From contig JABFXB010000251.1 of assembly GCA_013361975.1 (NCBI GenBank), positions 1 through 8,737 on the forward strand: a stretch of DNA of 8,737 nt, written 5' to 3'. A program made the position numbers and the translations under genes. The stretch is from Dermatophilaceae bacterium. GTDB taxonomy: Bacteria > Actinomycetota > Actinomycetes > Actinomycetales > Dermatophilaceae. This document shows positions 1 to 5,968 of this stretch, piece after piece; the stretch's first letter is position 1; every line of letters starts with the position of its first letter. The notes under the pieces are model-generated. The model saw only the letters and a program-made list of their open reading frames with translations. It had not been told where the DNA came from and made no database searches.

Positions 1-1131
1 GCCGACGCGCTGGAGCGCGGCGCCCGCCACGAGGAGCAGGCGCGAGAGCGCCTCGCCGAGAAGCGTGCTCGCCGCCAGCGCGAGGCCGTTGTCGCCGAGG
101 CCGTGCGCACGGCCGCCGAGTGGGCCCACGGGCTGCTCGTCGAGTCGGCCGACGAGGCCGGCCGGGCCCGCGCCGCCGGCGAGGCCGACCGCACCGAGCG
201 GGACGCGGAGCTCGCTGTGGTTCGTCGTGACATCGGGGTGCTGCAGGCCGAGCTGCGTGAGCTCACCGACACCGTGCACCGCGACGAGGTCGCCCGCACC
301 CAGCAGCGCCTGCGTATCGAGCAGCTCGAGACCAGGGCGGTCGAGGAGCTCGGCATCGCGCCCGCCGACCTCGTCGAGGAGTTCGGCCCGCACCAGCTGG
401 TGCCGTTCGTGCCCGACCCCGACGCCGACCCCGACGCGCCGCAGCCCGACCCGATCCCGTTCGTGCGCGAGGCGCAGGAGAAGCGGCTGCGCCAGGCAGA
501 GCGCAAGCTGAACGCCCTCGGCCGCATCAACCCGCTCGCGCTGGAGGAGTTCTCGGCCCTCGAGGAGCGCCACAAGTTCCTCACCGAGCAGCTCGAGGAC
601 CTCAAGAGCTCCAAGCGCGACCTGCTCGACATCGTCAAGGAGGTCGACGAGCGCGTCGAGCGCGTCTTCGCCGAGGCGTTCGAGGACACCGCGGTCCAGT
701 TCGAGCGCGTCTTCCAGCGGCTCTTCCCGGGCGGCGAGGGCCGCCTCGTGCTCACCGACCCGTCCAACATGCTCACGACCGGTCTCGAGGTCGAGGCCCG
801 GCCGCCGGGCAAGAAGATCAAGCGGCTCTCGCTGCTCTCGGGTGGTGAGCGCTCGCTTGTGGCGGTGGCGCTGCTCGTGTCGATCTTCAAGGCGCGCCCG
901 TCGCCGTTCTACATCATGGACGAGGTCGAGGCCGCGCTCGACGACGCCAACCTCGGCCGCCTCATCACCCTCTTCGAGGAGCTGCGCGACAGCTCCCAGC
1001 TCATCGTCATCACGCACCAGAAGAAGACGATGGAGATCGCCGACGCCCTCTACGGCGTCAGCATGCGCGGCGACGGCGTGACGACCGTCGTCTCACAGCG
1101 CCTGCGCGACGTCGCCGACCAGCCGGCCTGA
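1..1131 (+). CDS. smc: Chromosome segregation ATPase SMC, C-terminal part (5' truncated by window edge)
   Basis: SMC is the ATPase of bacterial condensin; with ScpA and ScpB it organises and helps separate the chromosome. The reading frame is open from base 1, so the N-terminal head, hinge and most of the coiled coil lie upstream; 376 residues are visible. Residues 1 to about 125 are Glu/Arg/Ala-rich heptad-like coiled coil. Residues 138-153 are an unusual Asp/Pro-rich break. From about 165 (NALGRINPLALEEF) the sequence closely follows actinobacterial SMC. The C-terminal ABC half-head shows the signature LSGGE at 279-283 (bases 835-849), Walker B with Asp307-Glu308 in FYIMDE, the D-loop ALDD just after, and the switch His339 in ITHQKK. 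The gene ends at TGA 1129-1131 and a hairpin follows. Family assignment is certain; only the start is unseen. Confidence 0.97.
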   Translation, partial: ADALERGARHEEQARERLAEKRARRQREAVVAEAVRTAAEWAHGLLVESADEAGRARAAGEADRTERDAELAVVRRDIGVLQAELRELTDTVHRDEVARTQQRLRIEQLETRAVEELGIAPADLVEEFGPHQLVPFVPDPDADPDAPQPDPIPFVREAQEKRLRQAERKLNALGRINPLALEEFSALEERHKFLTEQLEDLKSSKRDLLDIVKEVDERVERVFAEAFEDTAVQFERVFQRLFPGGEGRLVLTDPSNMLTTGLEVEARPPGKKIKRLSLLSGGERSLVAVALLVSIFKARPSPFYIMDEVEAALDDANLGRLITLFEELRDSSQLIVITHQKKTMEIADALYGVSMRGDGVTTVVSQRLRDVADQPA

Positions 1132-1186
1132 GCCGGACGGCATACGGCAGGGGTCCACCGCGAGGGAGCGGGCGGCTCTGGCGCGC

Positions 1187-1207
1187 CCCGAGCGTGCTCG
1201 GCTCGGG
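1187..1207 (+). terminator. Hairpin downstream of smc, possible terminator
   Basis: CCCGAGC (1187-1193) and GCTCGGG (1201-1207) form a perfect 7-bp stem around a 7-base loop, 55 bases after the smc stop. A shorter alternative, CGAGC/GCTCG with a 2-base loop (1189-1200), overlaps it. There is only TTG, not a T-run, after the stem. Actinobacterial terminators often lack a T-tract, so termination of smc transcription is plausible but not shown. Confidence 0.4.
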
Positions 1208-1235
1208 TTGCCGAATCGTCACACTGTGCTATTTG
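1208..1235 (+). promoter_or_regulatory. Possible promoter of the small membrane protein gene (extended -10 type)
   Basis: TTGCCG (1208-1213) could be a -35 element; 16 bases later comes TATTTG (1230-1235), preceded by TGTGC, which matches the TRTGN extended -10 context. The patch is clearly more AT-rich than its surroundings and begins directly after the post-smc hairpin. A transcript would start near 1242, giving a 27-base leader to ATG 1269 or about 9 bases to ATG 1251. The last base of the -10 is not T, which weakens the call. Confidence 0.35.
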
Positions 1236-1268
1236 CATCACACAGGTCACATGCGTCACTCTTGCCAC

Positions 1269-1454
1269 ATGCTCTTCCTGGTCATCTCGATGCTCGTCGT
1301 CACCGTGCTCGCCGTGGCCGTCGTCGGCGTCGTGGCGGTGCCTGCGCACCGTGGCGGGCGGGACGTGCTCACCGCCAAGGGCGAGGCGATCGCCGAGGAC
1401 GCCCTCCGGCGCGCGGGCGGGGTGGTCCGCCGCACCGACGCCCGGATGCCGTAA
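1269..1454 (+). CDS. Small single-span membrane protein of unknown function
   Basis: I do not recognise a named family. From ATG 1269 the product is 61 residues: one hydrophobic helix at about residues 1-24 (LFLVISMLVV onward, Val/Ala-rich, ending VPAHRGGR), then a charged cytosolic tail of about 37 residues containing DVLTAKGE and a possible amphipathic helix (AIAEDALRRAGG). Positive residues right after the helix suggest an N-out, C-in orientation. The frame extends upstream to ATG 1251 (adds six residues, with a weak AGG four bases before it) and GTG 1194, but the latter lies in the post-smc hairpin. I chose 1269 because the helix then starts at the N-terminus; no start has a good ribosome binding site. 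The codon pattern has high third-position GC, supporting real coding. Short proteins of this shape between smc and ftsY exist in related genomes as far as I recall; function is unknown. Confidence 0.6.
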   Translation: MLFLVISMLVVTVLAVAVVGVVAVPAHRGGRDVLTAKGEAIAEDALRRAGGVVRRTDARMP

Positions 1455-1507
1455 CGACGGGCCGTCCGCGGCTTGCGGCAACCCGGCCCCCGCCCGGCTG
1501 CGCGGGT

Positions 1508-1513
1508 TACCCT
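1508..1513 (+). promoter_or_regulatory. Possible -10 element before the glycosyltransferase-like gene
   Basis: TACCCT fits the TANNNT -10 pattern common in actinobacteria and sits within GGGTTACCC, a short palindrome. A start of transcription around 1519-1521 would leave a leader of about 30 bases before ATG 1550. I see no clear -35 at the right distance (the bases there are G/C only). AACCCG (1480-1485) can also pair with CGGGTT (1503-1508) into a 6-bp stem with a 17-base loop, so the element might instead be part of a weak terminator for the small upstream gene. Confidence 0.35.
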
Positions 1514-1522
1514 GCGAGCGAC

Positions 1523-1544
1523 AGGGGAAACGCAGTGCTGGAGG
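1523..1544 (+). promoter_or_regulatory. Two Shine-Dalgarno sequences offering alternative starts
   Basis: GGAGG at 1540-1544 stands 5 bases before ATG 1550. AGGGG at 1523-1527 stands 7 bases before an in-frame GTG at 1535. Either could start the membrane protein, which would differ by five residues (VLEGT). The ATG with GGAGG is preferred. Confidence 0.55.
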
Positions 1545-1549
1545 GGACG

Positions 1550-3130
1550 ATGGTAGCCGCGGCAGCGACGCGGAGCGTCAGGACGGGGATCCTGGCCAGC
1601 CGGGTGACGGGTGTGCTGCTGCTCGGGCTCGTCCTGCTGACCATCGTCGTGCCGCGGTTCACCGCGATCCCCTACGACCGGGTCGGGGCCGTCGCCTCGT
1701 ACGTCGGGCTGCTGGTGCTCGCGGTCCTCGTCGGTCGCTGGGGTCGCCCGGTCCCCGAGGCGTTGGCCCGACGCCTGGCCCTGCCGCTGGGGGCGCTGTG
1801 CACGGCGGCCGCGGGGTTCGTGGGGTACGCCAGCTACTACGTCACGACGTGGGACTCGAAGCTCATCCAGAACATCGTGAGCCAGCCACGCGACGCCATC
1901 ACGCCCTTGCAGGTGGCCTACCTGTCGCGCTATCCGAACAACGACCTGCTGCTCGCGCTCGCGCGCCAGGCGCGGCGGCTCGGCGACGCCCTCGGTCTCG
2001 GCTACGGCACCGCGTTCCTCGCCATCCAGGTCGTCTGCTTCGCGATCGCCCTGTTCGGCGTCCACCTCCTGACGGCGCGCCTGGCGGGCCACGCCGCCGC
2101 CCTCGCGGCGATGCTGCTCTTCACAGCCCTCATCGGCCTGAGCCCGTGGATGGCCGTCCCCTACACGGACATCCCGTCCATGTGGGCCACGGTGTGGGCC
2201 GTCTACTGCTTCGTGAGGTCCCACCGCTCGGACCGCTGGACCTCCGCTGTCGCGTGGGCAGCCGGTGGGGGAGCCGTCCTGGCGCTGGGCTTCGCCCTCA
2301 AGGTCACGCCGGTGGCCGTCCTCGTCGCCGGAGCCCTGTGGTTCGTGGCCCTGGCCGTGCTCCGGGGCTCCCGCGCCTCGTGGGGCAGGTCGGGGCTGCA
2401 GCTCGCCGGGGTCGTGGCCGGCGTCGTCGTGGCCGCTCTCGTGTCCGGTCCCGTCGTGACGCGGCTCGCCGACCCTCCGCGCACCACCCCCGGCGTGGCC
2501 GCGTCGTCGTGGCACTACGTGGCGGCCGGTCTGCGCACCCAGGTGGGCCCCAACCACAACCTCGTCTTCGGCGGCTACGACCGCCCCGTGAACAGCAGCA
2601 CCTCCGGCAGGCCCACCGACGTCCAGACGCGCATCTCACAGCGGTTCATCCGTGACGAGCTGAAGCGCCGGGGTGTGGCCGGTGTGGTCCTGTTCGAGGT
2701 GAACAAGCTCGACTTCAACTGGGGCGACGGGATGTTCTGGGTCTACGGCGAAGGCACGGACCTCTCACGCCGGCCCGTCCACCGCGCCGCGCCCTACGAG
2801 CTCGTCCAGTCCTGGAACTCGCCCGACGGGCGGCTCTTCGACGCGCGGGTCGCGATCACCCAGGGCCTGTGGTGGTTCGTGCTCACCCTCGTCGGCGTGG
2901 GGTGGCTGCGCGGTCGGGTCACGGCCGAGTCCTTGCTCGTCCTCGCCTCACTGGTCGGTGTCGCCGCCTTCACCCTGCTCTTCCAGGGGCGGTCGCGCTA
3001 CCTGATCACCTACCTGCCGCTGGTCGCGGTGGCGGCGACCTGGTGGTGGCGCGACGCCTGGTCGCGGTGGGGCGCGCCGGGCCGAGGAGCCGGGCGACTG
3101 CGTTCGCCTGAGCGGGCCCTGCGTCCCTGA
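1550..3130 (+). CDS. Polytopic membrane protein, GT-C fold glycosyltransferase-like
   Basis: Predicted 526-residue integral membrane protein with about 11-12 hydrophobic helices and a large outside-facing segment at about 308-436. Several features resemble GT-C glycosyltransferases, which use polyprenyl-phosphate-linked sugars on the outer face of the membrane: an acidic residue in the first outer loop (Trp101-Asp102, TTWDSK), the YPNND motif at 128-132 as in the Gram-positive GT39-like families, PYTD at 204-207, and Arg-Tyr-Leu at 483-485 (GRSRYL) before the last helix. Asp102 is my candidate for the catalytic acid/base. The tail after the last helix is Arg-rich and probably cytosolic. ATG 1550 has a good ribosome binding site; GTG 1535 is an alternative. 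The stop lies 7 bases before ftsY, suggesting shared transcription. Sugar, acceptor and pathway (cell-wall polymer, lipoglycan or protein mannosylation) cannot be told. Membrane protein: sure; glycosyltransferase: likely. Confidence 0.75.
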   Translation: MVAAAATRSVRTGILASRVTGVLLLGLVLLTIVVPRFTAIPYDRVGAVASYVGLLVLAVLVGRWGRPVPEALARRLALPLGALCTAAAGFVGYASYYVTTWDSKLIQNIVSQPRDAITPLQVAYLSRYPNNDLLLALARQARRLGDALGLGYGTAFLAIQVVCFAIALFGVHLLTARLAGHAAALAAMLLFTALIGLSPWMAVPYTDIPSMWATVWAVYCFVRSHRSDRWTSAVAWAAGGGAVLALGFALKVTPVAVLVAGALWFVALAVLRGSRASWGRSGLQLAGVVAGVVVAALVSGPVVTRLADPPRTTPGVAASSWHYVAAGLRTQVGPNHNLVFGGYDRPVNSSTSGRPTDVQTRISQRFIRDELKRRGVAGVVLFEVNKLDFNWGDGMFWVYGEGTDLSRRPVHRAAPYELVQSWNSPDGRLFDARVAITQGLWWFVLTLVGVGWLRGRVTAESLLVLASLVGVAAFTLLFQGRSRYLITYLPLVAVAATWWWRDAWSRWGAPGRGAGRLRSPERALRP

Positions 3131-3137
3131 TGATTGG

Positions 3138-4361
3138 ATGTCTGACGTGGACACAGTCTTGATCTTCGTCATCATCGGCGTCGTCATCCTCGCCGGAGCG
3201 GTCGCCTACGGCGTCAACCTCGTGCGGGGTCGCGGCGGCCGCACCATCGAGCGCGAAGCGCCGCCCGCCGCGCCGGGCCTGCCTGCCGAGGACCTCGACC
3301 GCAGACCCCCCACCGACTCGACCGACACCGTCGCGCCACCCGAGAAGCCGGGCGCGCCGGCCCCTGCTCCTGAGACGGTCGCCCCGGAGGCTCCGGCCGC
3401 ACCCCCGGCGCCTCCTGCGCCCGCCATCGAGCGGCCCGAGTCCGCGCGTGGCCGGCTGCAGCGCCTCCGAGCGCGGCTCGCGCGGTCCAACTCCTCCATC
3501 GGGCAGGGCCTGCTCGCGCTGCTCTCGCGCGGGCGCCTCGACGAGGAGACCTGGGAGGAGGTCGAGGACACCCTCATCGGCTCCGACCTCGGTGTCGAGG
3601 CCACGACGCAGCTCGTCGACTCCCTGCGCACCAAGGTCAAGGTCGACGGCACCACCGACGAGGCCACCGTCCGCGGCTGGCTCCGCGACGACCTGCTCGA
3701 GCTCGTGCAGCCCGACATGGACCGCCGCATCGCCAGCAGCCGGGTCGGCGACCGTCCCGCAGTGATCCTCGTCGTCGGCGTCAACGGCACGGGCAAGACG
3801 ACGACGGTGGGCAAGCTTGCCCGTGTGCTCGTCGCCGAGGACCGCGAGGTGATCCTCGGGGCCGCCGACACCTTCCGCGCCGCCGCCGCCGACCAGCTCG
3901 AGACGTGGGGTGCCCGGGTCGGCGTGCCCACCGTCCGGTCCGACAAGGACGGCGCCGACCCTGCCGCTGTCGCCTTCGACGCCGTCAAGGCCGGCATCGA
4001 GGAGGAGGCCGACGTCGTCATCATCGACACGGCCGGTCGCCTCCACAACAAGGTCGGCCTCATGGACGAGCTCGGCAAGGTCAAGCGCGTCATCGAGAAG
4101 CAGAGCGAGATCGACGAGGTGCTCCTCGTGCTCGACGCCACCACCGGCCAGAACGGCCTGCAGCAGGCCAAGGTCTTCTCCGAGGCGGTCGACGTCACCG
4201 GCATCGTCCTCACCAAGCTCGACGGCACCGCGAAGGGCGGCATCGTCGTGGCCGTCCAGCGCCAGCTCGGCGTGCCGGTCAAGCTCGTCGGCCTGGGGGA
4301 GGGCCCCGACGACCTCGCCCCCTTCGATCCCGAGGCCTTCGTCGACGCCATCGTCATGTGA
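3138..4361 (+). CDS. ftsY: Signal recognition particle receptor GTPase FtsY
   Basis: FtsY docks SRP (Ffh plus 4.5S RNA) with its ribosome cargo at the membrane and releases it to SecYEG on GTP hydrolysis. The 407-residue product has an N-terminal membrane helix (about residues 5-25), a Pro/Ala/Glu-rich linker (about 35-95), the N domain (about 98-195) and the G domain. GTPase motifs: P-loop GVNGTGKTTT at 214-223, DTFRAAA at 244-250, DTAGR at 297-301, TKLD at 359-362, and GLGEGPDDLAPF from 385. The helix replaces the A-domain lipid anchoring seen in E. coli, as in Streptomyces. The start is uncertain: ATG 3138 has almost no ribosome binding site, while GTG 3147 is preceded by GGATG at 6 bases and would give a start like other actinobacterial FtsY proteins. 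It is 7 bases after the glycosyltransferase-like gene, so probably co-transcribed. Confidence 0.97.
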   Translation: MSDVDTVLIFVIIGVVILAGAVAYGVNLVRGRGGRTIEREAPPAAPGLPAEDLDRRPPTDSTDTVAPPEKPGAPAPAPETVAPEAPAAPPAPPAPAIERPESARGRLQRLRARLARSNSSIGQGLLALLSRGRLDEETWEEVEDTLIGSDLGVEATTQLVDSLRTKVKVDGTTDEATVRGWLRDDLLELVQPDMDRRIASSRVGDRPAVILVVGVNGTGKTTTVGKLARVLVAEDREVILGAADTFRAAAADQLETWGARVGVPTVRSDKDGADPAAVAFDAVKAGIEEEADVVIIDTAGRLHNKVGLMDELGKVKRVIEKQSEIDEVLLVLDATTGQNGLQQAKVFSEAVDVTGIVLTKLDGTAKGGIVVAVQRQLGVPVKLVGLGEGPDDLAPFDPEAFVDAIVM

Positions 4362-4397
4362 CGTCCGGCCCGCGGCCGGTTGTCCACGATCCGGACG
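4362..4397 (+). terminator. Alternative hairpins after ftsY, possible terminator
   Basis: Immediately after the ftsY stop, CCGGCC (4365-4370) and GGCCGG (4374-4379) form a perfect 6-bp stem with a 3-base loop, followed by TTGTCC. The same 5' arm can instead pair over a longer distance: CGTCCGG (4362-4368) with CCGGACG (4391-4397), a perfect 7-bp stem. The two cannot form together. Its place between two transcription units supports a terminator; the T-tract is poor. Confidence 0.45.
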
Positions 4398-4409
4398 ACC
4401 GCGGTGGCG

Positions 4410-4456
4410 GAAACCAGCCGCTAACACCGCCTCGTCCTTGTTGACACGCCCGTAAC
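4410..4456 (+). promoter_or_regulatory. Candidate GlnR-type operator and -35 region upstream of amt
   Basis: Known actinobacterial GlnR sites are built of GTNAC and GAAAC half sites whose starts are 11 bases apart. Here GAAAC (4410-4414) is 11 bases from CTAAC (4421-4425), and TTGAC (4441-4445) is 11 bases from GTAAC (4452-4456). Two of the four half sites match fully and two differ by one base. TTGACA (4441-4446) is also a perfect -35 hexamer, but no good -10 lies 16-18 bases downstream, as is common for activator-dependent promoters. Nitrogen control of amt-glnK-glnD by GlnR is known in Streptomyces and mycobacteria; here it is inferred from the motif and the gene context. Confidence 0.4.
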
Positions 4457-4501
4457 AAACAGCGCGATCGACCGAAATTCCGTCCGTCCACAGTTCTCGC
4501 C

Positions 4502-5968
4502 ATGAGCGCACTTACCTACGTGACGGCAGACGCGCCGTTCACCGACAGCGGGAACACAGCGTGGGTCCTGGCAGCGGCCGCGCTGGTCCTGTTCATGACG
4601 CCCGGGCTCGCCCTGTTCTACGGCGGCATGGTCCGCACCAAGAGCGTCCTCAACATGATGATGATGTCGTTCATCACGATGGGCACGGTTGGCACGGCGT
4701 GGATCCTCTGGGGCTACAGCGAGACCTTCGGCAACGACGTCGGCGGCGGTCTCATCGGCAATCCCTTCGAACACTTCGGGCTCAAGGGCGTGCTCGGTGC
4801 CATCTACGGCTTCGTACCGGCCGCTGGCGGCACACCGGCGGCCGGCGGCATCCCCGGTGGCGCCTTCGTGGCCTTCCAGGTGGTCTTCGCGATCATCGCC
4901 GTGGCTCTCGTCTCCGGCGCCATCGCGGACCGGGCCAAGTTCGTCACGTGGACCGTCTTCACAGTGATCTGGGCGACGCTCGTCTACTTCCCCGCGGCCC
5001 ACTGGGTCTTCGCCTTCAACGGCTTCGCGGCCGAGACGGGTGGCTGGATCGCCAACAAGGCCGAGGGTCTCTTCCTCGGCGGCGCCGGCGCCTACGACTT
5101 CGCGGGTGGCACGGCCATCCACATCAACGCCGGTGTCGCGGGCCTCGCCCTGGCGATCCTGCTCCGCAAGCGGGTCGGCTGGCCCAAGGAGCCGATGCGT
5201 CCGCACAACCTGACCCTGGTCATGATCGGTGCCGGCATCCTCTGGTTCGGCTGGTTCGGCTTCAACGCGGGCTCGGCGCTCAGCGCGGGCACCCTGGCCT
5301 CCGGCGTCTGGGTCAACACCCTTGGCGCCACCTGCACGGCCATGCTCGGCTGGCTCATCACGGAGAAGATCCGCGACGGCCACGCCACCTCGCTCGGCGC
5401 GGCCTCCGGCGTCGTCGCCGGCCTCGTCGCCATCACGCCGGCCTGCGCCACCGTCTCCCCGTGGGGGGCCCTCGTCGTGGGTCTCGCGGCAGGTATCGGC
5501 TGTGCCCTCGCGGTCGGCCTCAAGTTCCGTTTCGGCTTCGACGACAGTCTCGACGTGGTCGGCGTGCACCTCGTCGGCGGGCTCATCGGCACCCTGCTCA
5601 TCGGCTTCCTCGCCGACGCGACCAACAGCCCGACCGGCACGGCCGGCCTCAAGATGAACGACGGTCTCTTCTTCGGCGGAGGCTTTGGACAGCTGTGGGC
5701 CCAGACCCTCGGCGCGGTCGCGGTACTGATCTACTCCTTCGTGGTGACCTTCGCCATCGGCTGGGTCCTGCACAAGACCATGGGCTTCACCGTCTCCGAG
5801 GAGGAGGAGGTCAGCGGCATCGACCTGCTGGAGCACGCGGAGACCGCGTACGACCTCGGCTCGTTCACGGGTGGCAGCCGTAGCCTGCCCACCTCAGGCA
5901 TCGTGGCCGAACGAACCCGACAGCCCGTCGCCGACGAGCCGTCCTCCAAGGAAGGGGCATCCGCGTGA
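4502..5968 (+). CDS. amt: Ammonium channel/transporter Amt
   Basis: Amt proteins form trimers that move ammonium across the cell membrane and are closed by PII. This 488-residue product has 11 predicted helices. Family residues (E. coli AmtB counterparts from my reading): pore gate Phe129 (F107) and Phe254 (F215) in GWFGFNAGS with Ser258 (S219), Asp199 (D160) in DFAGGT, and the pore twin histidines His207 and His356 (H168, H318). The position of E. coli Trp148 appears to be Phe (AHWVF). The outer loop before the gate carries a tandem PAAGGT/PAAGGI at 106-117. After the last helix, the conserved C-terminal region (SEEEEVSGIDLLEHAETAYD) that contacts PII is present, followed by a variable polar tail of about 40 residues. 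ATG 4502 has no visible ribosome binding site, so a leaderless or non-SD start is possible. The stop overlaps glnK by 4 bases. Confidence 0.97.
   Translation: MSALTYVTADAPFTDSGNTAWVLAAAALVLFMTPGLALFYGGMVRTKSVLNMMMMSFITMGTVGTAWILWGYSETFGNDVGGGLIGNPFEHFGLKGVLGAIYGFVPAAGGTPAAGGIPGGAFVAFQVVFAIIAVALVSGAIADRAKFVTWTVFTVIWATLVYFPAAHWVFAFNGFAAETGGWIANKAEGLFLGGAGAYDFAGGTAIHINAGVAGLALAILLRKRVGWPKEPMRPHNLTLVMIGAGILWFGWFGFNAGSALSAGTLASGVWVNTLGATCTAMLGWLITEKIRDGHATSLGAASGVVAGLVAITPACATVSPWGALVVGLAAGIGCALAVGLKFRFGFDDSLDVVGVHLVGGLIGTLLIGFLADATNSPTGTAGLKMNDGLFFGGGFGQLWAQTLGAVAVLIYSFVVTFAIGWVLHKTMGFTVSEEEEVSGIDLLEHAETAYDLGSFTGGSRSLPTSGIVAERTRQPVADEPSSKEGASA
4817..4852 (+). repeat. Tandem 18-base imperfect duplication inside amt
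   Basis: Two adjacent 18-base units (4817-4834, 4835-4852) encode PAAGGT and PAAGGI. They differ at a few bases only and fall in a predicted outside loop of Amt, just before the pore gate helix. It looks like a small in-frame duplication; functional effect unknown. Confidence 0.6.
5948..5968 (+). promoter_or_regulatory. glnK ribosome binding site and amt/glnK overlap (translational coupling)
   Basis: AAGGAAGGGG (5948-5957) lies within the last codons of amt and ends 7 bases before the glnK start GTG 5965. The start overlaps the amt stop in GTGA (5965-5968). This arrangement favours re-initiation and a fixed ratio of channel to regulator. Confidence 0.75.

Noticed and set aside
1225..1242. 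CRP/GlxR-type binding site (TGTG...CACA)
   Set aside because: The half sites are separated by 10 bases rather than 8, and the inner A/T bases of the consensus are missing; kept only as part of a general dyad observation.
1194..1268. GTG 1194 as start of the small membrane protein
   Set aside because: It lies in the loop of the post-smc hairpin and upstream of the likely promoter, has no ribosome binding site, and adds Cys/His-rich residues before the helix.
1461..1508. Strong terminator after the small gene
   Set aside because: Several weak GC stems (for example AACCCG/CGGGTT) can form but none is compelling and there is no T-run; the same bases contain a -10-like element.
1208..1549. N-terminal extension of the membrane protein gene back to 1208
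   Set aside because: The extension is Arg/His/Pro-rich out-of-frame translation of the small gene and its spacer; a good ribosome binding site and membrane helix point to a start at 1550 (or 1535).
1256..2557. Long open frame on the - strand opposite the glycosyltransferase-like gene (433 codons)
   Set aside because: It is low-complexity, rich in Arg/Gly/His/Pro, mirrors the + strand codons and crosses the intergenic control region; typical shadow frame in GC-rich DNA.
3006..4511. Long open frame on the - strand opposite ftsY (501 codons)
   Set aside because: Shadow of ftsY; it spans the ftsY-amt control region and shows no known motif.
4421..5836. Long open frame on the - strand opposite amt (471 codons)
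   Set aside because: Composition is Asp/Glu/Gly/Ala/Arg-rich without domains; the + strand here encodes a fully recognisable Amt.
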